Positions 46,802 through 56,521 are shown, counted from the first letter of the stretch. The stretch: DNA of 64,000 nt from Bordetella genomosp. 13 (GCF_007679965.1 NZ_VEHL01000010.1:124001-188000), one strand, 5' to 3'. Notes: generated by a model from the sequence alone, not told the origin. Translations and numbers: made by a program.

Positions 46802-49531
46802 ATGAGCCGCCCCCATCGCGACGGCGCCCCGCGCGCCACCGTGCGACTGCAACTGCATAAAGACTTCACCCTGGACGACGCGCGCGAGCAGGTCGATTAC
46901 TACGCCGGCCTGGGTATCAGCCACTTCTACCTGTCCCCCGTCACGCGGGCGCGGCCCGGCTCCACCCACGGCTACGACGTGGTGGACCACGGTCAGGTCA
47001 ATCCGGAACTGGGCGGCGAACCGGCGCTGCGCGCCCTGGCGGATGCGCTGCACGCGCGCGGCATGGGCATCCTGCTGGACATCGTGCCCAACCACATGGC
47101 CACCCATTGGGACAACGCCTGGTGGCGCGACGTGCTGGCGCACGGCCGGCACAGCGCCTACGCCGACTGGTTCGACATCGACTGGCACGACCCCGATCCC
47201 TGGCTCACGGGCCGCCTGCTGGCGCCCACGCTGGGCCGGCCTTACCTGTCCGCGCTGCAGAACGGCGACATCCGCCTGGCCTGGGACGAGGCCACGCAAG
47301 GCTACGTCGTGGACGCCGGCGGCCGCTACCCCGTGGCGCCGGGCACGCTGGACGCGCGCGGCGGCAGGGAAGCGGTGCTGGCCGCGCACGACCCCGACAC
47401 CGACGCGGGCCGCGCCGCGCTGCACGCGCTGCTGGACCGCCAGCACTATCGCCTGGCGTGGTGGCCCACCGCGGCCGACCAGATCAACTGGCGCCGCTTC
47501 TTCGAGATCAGCGACCTGGCCGGCGTGCGGGTCGACCGGCCCGAAGTGCATGCCGCCGTGCATGCCCTGGTGCTGCGCCTGTATGCCGAAGGTGTGATCG
47601 ACGGCGTGCGCATCGACCATATCGACGGCCTGGCCCAGCCGGCCATGTACTGCCGCCGCCTGCGGGCCGACCTGCGCCGCGCAGGCCAGCAAGGCGGCCG
47701 GACGCAGCCCGAGCCGTATGTCGTGGTGGAGAAGATCCTGGCGGAGGACGAGGCGCTGCCCGTCGGCTGGCAGACCGACGGCACCACCGGCTACGACTTC
47801 ATGGAAGACATCAACGCCGCGCTGCACGACGCCGCCGGCACGACGGTGCTGGAACAGGGCTGGCAGGCCTTCAGCGGCGACGTGCGCACGCCCGCCGAGC
47901 AGCTGGAGGCCGCGCGCCGCCTGATGCTGGCGCGCCACTTCTCGGCCGAGAACGCCGCGCTGGTGCGGGTGCTTGCACGCCTCGCCCGGCTGGACCCGTC
48001 CACCTGCGACTGTCCGCCCCAGGCGATCTCGCGCGCGCTGGTGCCGTGGCTGGTGGCCTTTCCGGTGTATCGCACCTATGGCGAGGGCGGCAGCGCCACG
48101 CGCGCCGACCTGGCCTATTGCCAGGTGGCCTCGCAACGCGCGCGGCAGATCATGGAAGAGACGCGGCAGGAGCCGGACGAGGCGGCCGACCGCATCGCCG
48201 AGCGCCTGCTGGGCTGGCTGGCGCTGCCCCCCGGCCAGGACGACACGCCCGAATCCGCGCGCCTGCGCCGCCGCGCGCAGAACCGCCTGCGCCACCTGAC
48301 GCCCCCGCTGGCGGCCAAGGCGCTGGAGGACACCTATTTCTACCGGCGCGGCACGCTGCTGTCGCGCAACGAGGTGGGCGCCTCGCCGTACGTGGCCGCG
48401 CTCGACGCGCAGCAGTTGCACGAGCGGCTGATCCGCCGCGCGCAGGCCCATCCGCAGGCGCTGCTGGCCACGGCCACCCACGACCACAAGCGCGGCGAGG
48501 ACGTGCGCACGCGCCTGGCCGTACTGACCGAGATGCCGCAGCAGTGGCTGGAATTCGCGGGCTCGTGGGTTGCGCGCGCGGGCGTACTGGACGGCGGCGC
48601 GCAAGAGGCCGGCCGTCCCGTGCCGCAGCCGGCCGACCTGTACATGCTGCTGCAGACGCTGGTGGGCGCATGGCCCGCCGGGCTGGAAGCCACCGACGTG
48701 CAAGGCGTGAACGACTTCTGCGAACGCGTGCGCCAATGGCAGACCAAGGCCCTGCGCGAAGCCAAGCTGGGCAGCAACTGGTATGCCCCGGACGAGGCCT
48801 ATGAAGCGGCCTGCGGCGCCGTGCTGGACGCGCTGATCCAAGCCACCGGCGATGCGCACGCGCCCTCGCGGCCCCTGCTGGCGGGCGTCGCGCAATGGGC
48901 CCGGCGCCTCACCCGGCCGGGCATGCTGAACGGCCTGGTGCAGGCCACGGTGCGGTTGACCGCGCCCGGGGTGCCGGACCTGTACCAGGGCGCGGACCGC
49001 TGGGACTTCAGCCTGGTGGACCCGGACAATCGCCGACCGGTGGACTACGCCGCTCGGCAGAGCGCGTTGGCGCAAAGCGATACGCGGACGCTGGACCTGG
49101 CGGACGCCACCATCTGGCAGGACGGCCGCGTCAAGCAGGCACTGGTGCACCGGCTGCTGGCCCTGCGCGCGGAACGCGCGGAACTTCGGCGCGGCACTTA
49201 CCAGCCACTGGCCGTCGAGGGCGTGCGCGCCGAACACGTGATCGCCTATGCTCGCCGCGGCGCACGGGGCCTCACGCTGGTGATCGCGGCCCGGGCGTGC
49301 GCCGCGCGCATGAGCGGCGCGACACAGGCGGACGGCGCCACCGGCGGCGAGGCAAGGGCCGCCGGCCAGGCGTGGTGGCAGGACACGCGCATCGTGCTGC
49401 CGGCCAGCCTGGCGGCCGGCGCGCTGCAGGATGCCTTGGGCGGCAAGGCGCTGCCCGTGCCGTCAGCCCGGTCCCTGCCTGTAGATATGCTGCTGGAGGA
49501 TTGGCCAGTCGCGGTGCTGATCTCGCGCTAG
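46802..49531 (+). CDS. treY: Maltooligosyl trehalose synthase
   Basis: The 909-residue TreY isomerises the reducing-end glucose of maltodextrins to form a terminal trehalosyl unit. It opens with ATVRLQLHKDFTLDDAREQVDYYAGLGISH-type strands (residues 11-40), followed by SPVTRARPGSTHGYDVVDH, LLDIVPNHMA, INWRRFFEISDLAGVRV (a TreY hallmark), nucleophile Asp272 in GVRIDHIDGLAQP and VEKILAEDEALP. The C-terminal part has TATHDHKRGEDVRTRL and GVPDLYQGADRWDFSLVDPDN. The start at 46802 lacks a strong ribosome binding site, so it may depend on upstream translation. It is the last gene of the operon and is followed by a terminator. Confidence 0.95.
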   Translation: MSRPHRDGAPRATVRLQLHKDFTLDDAREQVDYYAGLGISHFYLSPVTRARPGSTHGYDVVDHGQVNPELGGEPALRALADALHARGMGILLDIVPNHMATHWDNAWWRDVLAHGRHSAYADWFDIDWHDPDPWLTGRLLAPTLGRPYLSALQNGDIRLAWDEATQGYVVDAGGRYPVAPGTLDARGGREAVLAAHDPDTDAGRAALHALLDRQHYRLAWWPTAADQINWRRFFEISDLAGVRVDRPEVHAAVHALVLRLYAEGVIDGVRIDHIDGLAQPAMYCRRLRADLRRAGQQGGRTQPEPYVVVEKILAEDEALPVGWQTDGTTGYDFMEDINAALHDAAGTTVLEQGWQAFSGDVRTPAEQLEAARRLMLARHFSAENAALVRVLARLARLDPSTCDCPPQAISRALVPWLVAFPVYRTYGEGGSATRADLAYCQVASQRARQIMEETRQEPDEAADRIAERLLGWLALPPGQDDTPESARLRRRAQNRLRHLTPPLAAKALEDTYFYRRGTLLSRNEVGASPYVAALDAQQLHERLIRRAQAHPQALLATATHDHKRGEDVRTRLAVLTEMPQQWLEFAGSWVARAGVLDGGAQEAGRPVPQPADLYMLLQTLVGAWPAGLEATDVQGVNDFCERVRQWQTKALREAKLGSNWYAPDEAYEAACGAVLDALIQATGDAHAPSRPLLAGVAQWARRLTRPGMLNGLVQATVRLTAPGVPDLYQGADRWDFSLVDPDNRRPVDYAARQSALAQSDTRTLDLADATIWQDGRVKQALVHRLLALRAERAELRRGTYQPLAVEGVRAEHVIAYARRGARGLTLVIAARACAARMSGATQADGATGGEARAAGQAWWQDTRIVLPASLAAGALQDALGGKALPVPSARSLPVDMLLEDWPVAVLISR

Positions 49532-49605
49532 GGGGACAGCAGGTCGGGTATCCGCGGATGCCCGTGTTTGCCTGCCTGCGCGACCGCGCCGCGACGTCGA
49601 AGAAA

Positions 49606-49636
49606 ATCAAAAGCCAGGCCAATGGCCTGGCCTTTG
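49606..49636. terminator. Bidirectional terminator after treY
   Basis: GCCAGGCC (49613-49620) pairs with GGCCTGGC (49624-49631) around a three-base loop. On the minus strand the stem is followed by TTTTGATTTTC, a good U-rich tail for the small gene ending at 49645. On the plus strand it is followed by CTTTG, weaker but adequate for the end of the glg/tre operon. Confidence 0.75.
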
Positions 49637-49644
49637 CGTGCCCG

Positions 49645-49902
49645 CTACAGCGCGTGGGCCCTGCCGCGCACGAGCCGCATGCGGTATAGCCCCGAACCCC
49701 TACGGCCCTGGTGATGATTGCCGCTGCCCGGCTGCCCTTCGCGGCCGTGCCCGTGCTTGGGCGATCCCGGCGCGCCATCGGGCGGCGGCAGATCGATGTC
49801 GGGATTGTCGGTGTCGGGCTCCACGGGCAGATCGCCGGGAGGAGGATCGGGCATCTCGGGGTCGGGCTTGGGCGGAACGTGATTACGCATGTGCTTGTAC
49901 AT
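49645..49902 (-). CDS. Small proline-rich hypothetical protein
   Basis: This 85-residue protein has a proline/aspartate-rich first half (PPKPDPEMPDPPPGDLPVEP) and a basic Gly/His-rich second half (KHGHGREGQPGSGNHH), with no hydrophobic segment, so it is likely disordered. The start at 49902 has a GAGGT site upstream. It is convergent with treY and shares the bidirectional terminator. I do not recognise a named family. The composition is like hydrophilic stress proteins, and the position next to the trehalose genes makes that guess reasonable but untested. Confidence 0.7.
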   Translation of the reverse strand: MYKHMRNHVPPKPDPEMPDPPPGDLPVEPDTDNPDIDLPPPDGAPGSPKHGHGREGQPGSGNHHQGRRGSGLYRMRLVRGRAHAL

Positions 49903-50083
49903 TGTTCACCTCGTGATCGAACCGAAGTACGAAGTAGAAGGCTGCGCGCTCGATTCCACGTGGCGCGCCGGCGAACACAATCTGTCGCAAGTGGCGTGCC
50001 TGCGCCACACCTGCTTACCGGCATGACACTTGCGCCACGCCAAGGGCCGGCCAGCCGGCCCGGTGCATACGCAAGGAGAGATC

Positions 50084-50263
50084 ATGAAACAAACCACTCC
50101 CAGCAAGCAGGCCAACCGCAGCGACGACCTCGCGCGCCACGACCAGGCCAGCCATCAGGACGCCCAGAACCGTTCGAAAAAGGACGGCCACGCCACCAAC
50201 CTGGGCACGGGGCAGGACCAACAGAGTTCGCGCAATCGCGGCCAGGGCGCCCGCCGCGCCTGA
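50084..50263 (+). CDS. Small hydrophilic hypothetical protein
   Basis: The 59-residue protein consists almost only of polar residues (Lys, Gln, Asn, Asp, Ser, Arg), for example MKQTTPSKQANRSDDLARHD, with no hydrophobic core. AAGGAGAG precedes the ATG at ideal distance, and a perfect 14-pair hairpin follows the gene, so it looks like a complete small transcription unit. The family is unknown to me. Composition resembles hydrophilins associated with water stress. Confidence 0.68.
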   Translation: MKQTTPSKQANRSDDLARHDQASHQDAQNRSKKDGHATNLGTGQDQQSSRNRGQGARRA

Positions 50264-50278
50264 GCGCTCGTTGCAGAA

Positions 50279-50312
50279 GCAGCGGCCGCGCCATGCCTGG
50301 CGCGGCCGCTGC
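50279..50312. terminator. Strong perfect hairpin, probable terminator
   Basis: GCAGCGGCCGCGCC (50279-50292) and its exact reverse complement (50299-50312) flank the loop ATGCCT. It lies 15 bases after the stop of the small hydrophilic gene. The 14-pair stem is very strong, but only ATTG follows, without a U-run. It may terminate transcripts from both sides or protect 3' ends. Confidence 0.55.
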
Positions 50313-50392
50313 ATTGTCGGCGCAGTGCCATGTGTCTTGAATTGGCGCGTGGGCGCGGCGCGGCACCCGCCTGCCCGTGCCTGGACAAGGCC

Positions 50393-50695
50393 CTAGAGCA
50401 GATGGGAACGCGCGTTCTTGGCGCGCGGCTGCGGCGCCGAACCGTCGGCCCAGTTCGATTCCGTCTGGTTGTCCGCTCGCGCCCGACCCTGCGCGGCCGC
50501 CTCGTCTTCCTGCGCGGTTTCCGCGGGTCGCGGCTGGTTGGGCACATTCACCAGGCTTTCCGGCGGCAGCAGCTTGCCTTGGTTGGGCGCCAGGTTCTGG
50601 TCGTCCTTGTCCAGACGCGCCGACGCGGCGTCGTCATGGGTCGGCGTGGCCGTGCTGTCCTTGGCCGTGCTGTCCTTGGAAGTCGGTTTGGTCAT
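50393..50695 (-). CDS. Small hydrophilic hypothetical protein
   Basis: This 100-residue protein begins with a Thr/Ser/Lys/Asp-rich stretch (MTKPTSKDSTAKDSTATPTH, containing the repeat SKDSTA / AKDSTA) and continues with polar, Gln/Asn/Glu-rich sequence. No membrane or signal sequence is visible. A perfect GGAGG lies eleven bases before the ATG at 50695. Its repeats and composition suggest an intrinsically disordered protein of the same kind as its small neighbours. I do not recognise a family. Confidence 0.7.
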   Translation of the reverse strand: MTKPTSKDSTAKDSTATPTHDDAASARLDKDDQNLAPNQGKLLPPESLVNVPNQPRPAETAQEDEAAAQGRARADNQTESNWADGSAPQPRAKNARSHLL

Positions 50696-50921
50696 GGCGG
50701 CATCCTCCTGGAAAAACGCCCCGCGGAACGTCCGGGGACTCCGTCCCTGCCCCGCATGCCGCATACCCGCGGGCCCGCCACTTGCTGCATGACGTATCGC
50801 GGCAGGCGCCTCGCGCGTCTGCCCGACCGCCGCCCTGCAACGGCTGCTCACGCCCTGTTGCCGGAATTTTCTACCGCCCCGTGCAATTTCCGCACGGAGG
50901 CCGCCCAACCCAGGAGCACTC

Positions 50922-51251
50922 ATGGACCTGCAAGATCGAGGCACGCTGTTTTCCGACGATGGCATGCGCACCCTGCGCAGCCGCACCGCCCGCCAGCAGC
51001 AATGGCTGGACGACCTGGACGCGATCCTGAACGACACCAGCAATACCGACGTGGAAGCCCTGCGCGCCCGCATCCAGGCGCAGTTGGGCAAGACCCGCGC
51101 GGCCTTCGATGCCCTGTCGGAAAGCACTACCGACCTGGCCTATGAAGCCCGCCAGTGCGCCGAGAATTACGTGCATGACCGCCCCTGGCAGTCGTTGGCC
51201 GCCGCCGCCGGCGTGGGCCTGCTGGTCGGCATGCTGATCGGCCGCAGCTGA
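50922..51251 (+). CDS. DUF883 family membrane-anchored protein (ElaB/YqjD-like)
   Basis: The 109-residue protein has a long helical N-terminal part (residues 20-85, LDAILNDTSNTDVEALRARIQ) and a glycine-rich C-terminal membrane anchor SLAAAAGVGLLVGMLIGRS preceded by VHDRPWQ. That is the typical DUF883 design seen in ElaB, YgaM and YqjD of E. coli. Those proteins are stationary-phase inner-membrane proteins and YqjD binds ribosomes. The start has CAGGAG upstream. It is divergent from the small Thr-rich gene and followed after 18 bases by ligD. A second family member is encoded at 54.1-54.5 kb. Confidence 0.88.
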   Translation: MDLQDRGTLFSDDGMRTLRSRTARQQQWLDDLDAILNDTSNTDVEALRARIQAQLGKTRAAFDALSESTTDLAYEARQCAENYVHDRPWQSLAAAAGVGLLVGMLIGRS

Positions 51252-51269
51252 TCGAACGAGGCAGGGACG

Positions 51270-52151
51270 ATGAAGGATTCGGTGCGCGGCGTCGCCATCT
51301 CCCACCCCGATCGCCAGGTCTTCAGCGATCCCGGCCTCACCAAACTCGAACTGGCGCGCTACTACGCGTCCGTGGCGGACCGCATGCTGCCCCACCTGCG
51401 AGAGCGCCGGTTGGTACTGTTGAAGTGTCCCGAAGGCGCCGACGACGCCTGCTTCGTGCAGCGCCACGAAGGCAGGCGCCTGCCCGAGGGAGTCTCGCTC
51501 AGCGAGGGCCACCTTGTCATACAGACCGCGCAGGGCCTGGTCGGGCTGGTGCAGCAGGGCGTGATCGAGTTCCATACCTGGGGCGCACGCGATGCGCAGG
51601 GCGCGCGGCCGGATCGCATCACCTTGGACCTGGACCCCGACGACAGCATCGGCTGGCCCGCCGTCGTCGACGCCGCGCGCGCGGCGCGCGAGCTGATGGA
51701 GCACGTGGGGCTGGTGCCCTTCCTCAAGACGACGGGCGGCAAGGGCCTGCATCTGGTGGCGCCCATCCGGCCCACGCAATCGTGGGACACGATCAAGGAT
51801 CTCGCACGCCGCATGGCCGACCAGCTTGCCGCCGCCGCGCCGGACACCTTCATCGCCACCGCATCCAAGGCACGCCGCAAGGGCCTCGTCTTCGTCGACT
51901 ACCTGCGCAACGGCGATGCCGCGTCGGCCGTGGCCGCGTGGTCCGTGCGAGCCCGCCCCGGCGCGCCGGTATCGATGCCGCTGGACTGGAAAGCCCTCGA
52001 CCCCGGCCACGACCTGCGCGGCGCGGCGTTCAACGTGCGCAATGCGCTGGAACATGCCCAGGGCCGGGCCGACCCATGGCGCGGCTATGCCGACTCGCGA
52101 CGCTCGGTGGGACCGCGCATGCAGCAGCGCCTGCCCGAGAGACCCGCCTGA
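51270..52151 (+). CDS. Stand-alone LigD-type polymerase/primase domain (NHEJ-associated)
   Basis: The 293-residue product corresponds to the polymerase domain of bacterial LigD, an archaeo-eukaryotic-primase-type enzyme that fills and extends DNA ends in non-homologous end joining, with preference for ribonucleotides. The catalytic metal ligands Asp120 and Asp122 lie in LDLDPDD, followed by the TTGGKGLHLVAPI block and KARRKGLVFVDYLRN near residue 205. The ligase and phosphoesterase domains and a ku gene are not present in the window. The gene starts 18 bases after the DUF883 gene. Whether it works with a Ku-LigD system elsewhere in the genome cannot be seen here. Confidence 0.9.
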   Translation: MKDSVRGVAISHPDRQVFSDPGLTKLELARYYASVADRMLPHLRERRLVLLKCPEGADDACFVQRHEGRRLPEGVSLSEGHLVIQTAQGLVGLVQQGVIEFHTWGARDAQGARPDRITLDLDPDDSIGWPAVVDAARAARELMEHVGLVPFLKTTGGKGLHLVAPIRPTQSWDTIKDLARRMADQLAAAAPDTFIATASKARRKGLVFVDYLRNGDAASAVAAWSVRARPGAPVSMPLDWKALDPGHDLRGAAFNVRNALEHAQGRADPWRGYADSRRSVGPRMQQRLPERPA

Positions 52152-52268
52152 CGGGCAGCGCCAGTTGTCGCGCGCGTCAATCGCGTCGTCCTGCGCCTGG
52201 CGCCGCACGCGGGCATGCACCTTGCGACTTTGCGTCGGTCTCACACCCATCACGCACAGGAGCGCCCC

Positions 52269-53255
<987 letters not shown>

Positions 53256-53354
53256 GGGGCCGGCGGCGGCCAGGCCGCGCTGGCAGGGCTGCCGGCGGCT
53301 CGAAGCACGCTGCCGGTGCGGCCCGCGAGGCCACGCGGCTGCACGCCGGTCGTC

Positions 53355-53624
53355 CTAAGACCGACCGCCGCCAGACCCGGATCGATTGTCCACCGGCGGC
53401 GCCCCAGGTGTCTGCCGCCCGGGATCCGCCACGTCCTCGGGATCGGCCCCCGGCGGGATCTTCACCTTCGACGCCATGCTGTTGGGGTCGACGGGACGGT
53501 TATTCAGCGACCGTTCGCTGCTCTTCTCCTGCGAACGGCCTTCGTCCGGCCGGCTTTCGGAATGTTCCTCGCCGGACCGCGACGCTTCGCGCCGCCCGGA
53601 GTCCTTGTCAATGGAACTGGCCAT
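53355..53624 (-). CDS. Small charged hypothetical protein
   Basis: The 89-residue protein is rich in Arg, Glu, Ser and Asp in its first half (SIDKDSGRREASRSGEEHSE) and in Pro, Gly and Asp in its second half, with no hydrophobic stretch. GGAG eight bases before the ATG at 53624 supports translation. I do not recognise the family; it is another probably disordered small protein of the stress cluster. It lies 42 bases after the stop of the KGG-repeat gene on the same strand, so the two may share a transcript. Confidence 0.68.
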   Translation of the reverse strand: MASSIDKDSGRREASRSGEEHSESRPDEGRSQEKSSERSLNNRPVDPNSMASKVKIPPGADPEDVADPGRQTPGAPPVDNRSGSGGGRS

Positions 53625-53666
53625 CTCGGCTCTCCTTGCTGAGTGACGGGCAGCGCGCGGCCACGC

Positions 53667-53984
53667 CTATCCGCGTTCGCGCCGTCCGTGGGTGGGGTCG
53701 GAGGCGCCGGTGTCCTGGCTGGACGTGCCGTTGCCTTCCTGGGCGCCCGGATAACGGCCGCCCTGCTCGTACTCCGGTCCCTTGGGATTGGCGCGGCCGC
53801 CCTGTCCCGGGTTGGGCTTCTCGCCCTGCGACCGTCCGAAATCCGGCTCGTCGGCGCCGAACGTTCCGCTCTTGCGGGCGTGCTCTTCGTGGCTCGGCGC
53901 CTTCTCGCGCGGCTGGCGCGGATCGCCGCCCCCCTTCCTGCCGGCATCGGCCGCGAACTTCCTGGTCGCATTGTCGTCGTGCAT
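53667..53984 (-). CDS. KGG-motif stress-induced hydrophilic protein
   Basis: This 105-residue protein contains the motif AADAGRKGGGDPRQ near the N-terminus and EEHARKSGTFGAD after it, matching the style of the KGG (stress-induced bacterial acidophilic repeat) family, in which short R/S-KGG repeats alternate with polar linkers. The rest is Gly/Gln/Asn/Pro-rich and probably disordered. Family members such as GsiB of Bacillus are general stress proteins thought to protect against dehydration. AAGGAG precedes the ATG at 53984. Confidence 0.72.
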   Translation of the reverse strand: MHDDNATRKFAADAGRKGGGDPRQPREKAPSHEEHARKSGTFGADEPDFGRSQGEKPNPGQGGRANPKGPEYEQGGRYPGAQEGNGTSSQDTGASDPTHGRRERG

Positions 53985-54083
53985 GGCCTCTCTCCTTCCG
54001 ATGTGACTCGGCGCGGCGCCTGCCGGCCTGCAAAGGCGGGCAGGCGCCGCGCCGCCATGAATTTCTTACCAGGGCGTGTAAAG

Positions 54084-54110
54084 CGGGGCGGGGCCAGCGG
54101 CCCCCGCCCC
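54084..54110 (-). terminator. Probable hairpin terminator of the DUF883 gene
   Basis: G+C-rich arms at 54084-54094 and 54099-54110 pair with a single bulge around a short loop, seven bases downstream of the stop of the minus-strand DUF883 gene. On the minus strand GCTTTACA follows, a poor U-tail. Confidence 0.4.
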
Positions 54111-54117
54111 CCGTCGA

Positions 54118-54462
54118 TCAACGGCGGCGGCCGTTGCCGCTGCTGCTGCACATCAGCACGATACCGGCCAGCAGGCCCAACGCCAGGCCCACGCCGATGA
54201 CCTTGCCAGTGTTCTCCTGCACGTAGGTGCCGGCGTTGTCGGCCAGGCGGTGGTAGCGGTCGACGGCGGACCGCTCCCACACGCCGGCGTGTTCGCGTGC
54301 GCGTTCCATCTGCTGCTTCAGGCGGTCGCGAGCGGATTCCATCTCGGCGCCGCCGTACGACGCGGTGGCGCGCAGCAGGTCATCGGCGCTGTCCGTCAGG
54401 TCGCGCAGGCTGCGCTTGACGCGACGACGGGATTCGGAAACACGGTCTTCACGAAAAAACAT
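54118..54462 (-). CDS. DUF883 family membrane-anchored protein (ElaB/YqjD-like), second copy
   Basis: The 114-residue product has a charged helical N-terminal domain (SRRRVKRSLRDLTDSADDLL, then a heptad-like MESARDRLKQQMERAREHA) and a C-terminal hydrophobic anchor KVIGVGLALGLLAGIVLM, ending in a short basic tail. This is the DUF883 layout. It differs from the copy at 50.9 kb in carrying a more basic N-terminus. AAGGAGA precedes the start. Its role is probably stationary-phase or stress-related membrane association, by analogy with ElaB and YqjD. Confidence 0.87.
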   Translation of the reverse strand: MFFREDRVSESRRRVKRSLRDLTDSADDLLRATASYGGAEMESARDRLKQQMERAREHAGVWERSAVDRYHRLADNAGTYVQENTGKVIGVGLALGLLAGIVLMCSSSGNGRRR

Positions 54463-54554
54463 CGATCTTCTCCTTCTGCAGGTTGCGCACGGCCCGCAGA
54501 CGGCCGTGCGGGAACCGGCCCTGTCAGCAAGCGCCGTGCCGCACTTTTTTCACG

Positions 54555-56321
54555 CTATGAGGCCCACCATTGCTTCAGCGTGGCCCGCAAGGCCGCGCCG
54601 CCCTTCGCGTCGCCACGCAATGCCTGCAGATATGCCTTGACCTGCTTGAACTCGACGTGCGGCGGCAGCGGCGGGATTTCGGGATCCGCGCGCACCTCGA
54701 TCACCGTGGGGCGGTCGGCGCGCAGGGCCTGGTCCCACGCCGGTCCCACCTCGCCGGGTCGCTCGACCTCGATGCCCTCCAGCCCCAGCAGCCGCCCGTA
54801 TGCGGCATACGGAAAGGCCGGCAGGAACTGCGATGCCTCGTAGCGTGGACTGCCCGAGGTCACCCGCTGCTCCCACGTCACCAGGTTCAGGTCGCCGTTG
54901 TTCAGCACCAGCACCACCAGCCGCGGATCGCGCCACTGCTTCCAGCGATCGGCGATGGTGATCAGTTCGTTGATGCCGTTCATCTGCATGGCACCATCGC
55001 CCACCAGCGCGATCACCGGCCGGTCCGGATGCGCCAGCTTGGCAGCCAATGCGTATGGCACCGCGCAGCCCATGGTGGCCAGCCCGCCCGATACCGAGGC
55101 CATCATGCCGGGACGCAGCTTAACGTCGCGCGCGTACCAGTTGGTGGCGGACCCGGAATCGCATGCGATGATGCTGTCGTCGGGCAACCGCGAGGACAAT
55201 TCCCAGAACGGCAGTTGCGGGTTCACAGGCTTGGCCTCGACCTGGGCGCGTGCCTGCAGCGTCTGCCACCAGCGCGCCACGCGCGTCTCGATCTGCTCGC
55301 GCCACTTGCGGCCGGCCTTGCGCCGCAACAGCGGGATCAGCGCGGCCAGCGTCATCCGGCTGTCGCCCACCAGGCCCACCTCCACCGGGTAGCGCAGGTT
55401 CAGGTTGCGGCCGTCCACGTCGATCTGCACCGCGCGCGCCTGCCCTTCCTTCGGCAGGAACTCCCCATACGGAAACGACGTGCCCACCAGCAGCAGCGTG
55501 TCGCACTCGTTCATCAGGTGCCAGCTGGGCTGCGTGCCCAGCAGCCCGATCGAACCCGTGACGTAAGGCAGGTCGTCCGCGACCACGCCCTTGCCCAGCA
55601 GAGCCTTGGCCACGCCCGCGCCCAGCAGCTCGGCCACTTCCATCACCTCCTGCCCTGCCTGCAGCGCGCCCGCGCCCACCAGCATGGCGACGCGCTCGCC
55701 GCGGTTCAGGATGTCCGCGGCATTTTCCAGCGCCTGGCGGTTGGGCACGGCCGCATGCGAGGTCACGCCGATGCCCGTGAGCACCATGCCGTGCTCGCGC
55801 GGCGGCGCCTCGACCGCGGGCAGCTCCTGCACGTCGTTGGGCAGGATCACGCACGTCACCGCGCGCCGCTCCAGCGCGATGCGCAGCGCCCGGTCGATCA
55901 GGTGGCGCACCTGCGCGGCGTCCGACGCCTGCTGCACGTAGTCGTGCGCCACGTCCTTGAACAGGGCCACGAGGTCGACCTCCTGCTGGTAGTCGCCGCC
56001 CAGCGCGCTGCGCGCCTGCTGGCCCACGATGGCCACCACGGGCTGGTGATCCAGCTTGGCGTCGTACAGGCCATTGAGCAGGTGGATGGCCCCGGGGCCC
56101 GAGGTCGCCATGCACACGCCCACCTGCCCGGTGTACTTGGCGTGCGCGCACGCCATGAAAGCAGCCGCCTCTTCATGGCGCGGCTGCACGAATTCGATGC
56201 CGTGATCGGCGCGGCCCAGCGCCGCCATCATGCCGTTGATGCCGTCGCCCGGATAGCCGTAGACGCGGCGGATGCCCCATTGCGCCAGGCGGCGCACGAT
56301 GAAATCGGAAACGGTGTCCAT
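54555..56321 (-). CDS. Thiamine-diphosphate-dependent enzyme, pyruvate oxidase (PoxB)-like
   Basis: The 588-residue protein has the three domains of the acetolactate synthase/pyruvate oxidase family: the pyrimidine-binding domain with the activating Glu in QPRHEEAAAFMACAHAKYT, a central domain with VAMLVGAGALQAG, and the pyrophosphate-binding domain with the metal motif GDGAMQMNG followed by NNGDLNLVTWEQR. Overall it resembles PoxB-like enzymes more than biosynthetic IlvB, because no ilvN-type regulatory subunit follows. The start at 56321 has GGAGT upstream. PoxB enzymes make acetate from pyruvate and feed electrons to quinone in stationary phase, which fits the stress neighbourhood. The exact substrate is uncertain. 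Confidence 0.88.
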   Translation of the reverse strand: MDTVSDFIVRRLAQWGIRRVYGYPGDGINGMMAALGRADHGIEFVQPRHEEAAAFMACAHAKYTGQVGVCMATSGPGAIHLLNGLYDAKLDHQPVVAIVGQQARSALGGDYQQEVDLVALFKDVAHDYVQQASDAAQVRHLIDRALRIALERRAVTCVILPNDVQELPAVEAPPREHGMVLTGIGVTSHAAVPNRQALENAADILNRGERVAMLVGAGALQAGQEVMEVAELLGAGVAKALLGKGVVADDLPYVTGSIGLLGTQPSWHLMNECDTLLLVGTSFPYGEFLPKEGQARAVQIDVDGRNLNLRYPVEVGLVGDSRMTLAALIPLLRRKAGRKWREQIETRVARWWQTLQARAQVEAKPVNPQLPFWELSSRLPDDSIIACDSGSATNWYARDVKLRPGMMASVSGGLATMGCAVPYALAAKLAHPDRPVIALVGDGAMQMNGINELITIADRWKQWRDPRLVVLVLNNGDLNLVTWEQRVTSGSPRYEASQFLPAFPYAAYGRLLGLEGIEVERPGEVGPAWDQALRADRPTVIEVRADPEIPPLPPHVEFKQVKAYLQALRGDAKGGAALRATLKQWWAS

Positions 56322-56467
56322 GCGGTACTCCAGAAAGGACACGCCCGCGGGCGGCGGGCGCATGCCCGGGGCCCCGCAAGGGCCATGCCGCGCGCTGCCA
56401 TCGCGACTCTGCGGCAGGCGGAAGACCGTTTCCGCTATCGCGTAACGCCACGCAAATCTGAGTAACG

Positions 56468-56498
56468 AAAAAAGCGGCGGGCCTGTCAGGCCCGCCGC
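56468..56498 (-). terminator. Intrinsic terminator of the NtrC-type regulator gene
   Basis: GCGGCGGGCC (56474-56483) and GGCCCGCCGC (56489-56498) form a ten-pair stem with a five-base loop. Read on the minus strand, six T residues follow (56473-56468). It lies 23 bases after the stop of the response regulator gene and should separate it from the poxB-like gene. Confidence 0.85.
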
Positions 56499-56521
56499 CT
56501 TTCGTAATGCGACCTATCGCG

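Noticed and set aside
44084..49237. A 1717-codon open frame on the minus strand, antisense to malQ and treY
   Set aside because: It overlaps well-recognised enzymes throughout, is rich in His, Arg, Gln and Ala as expected from reverse-reading of G+C-rich codons, and shows no domain motif. Long antisense frames are common at this base composition.
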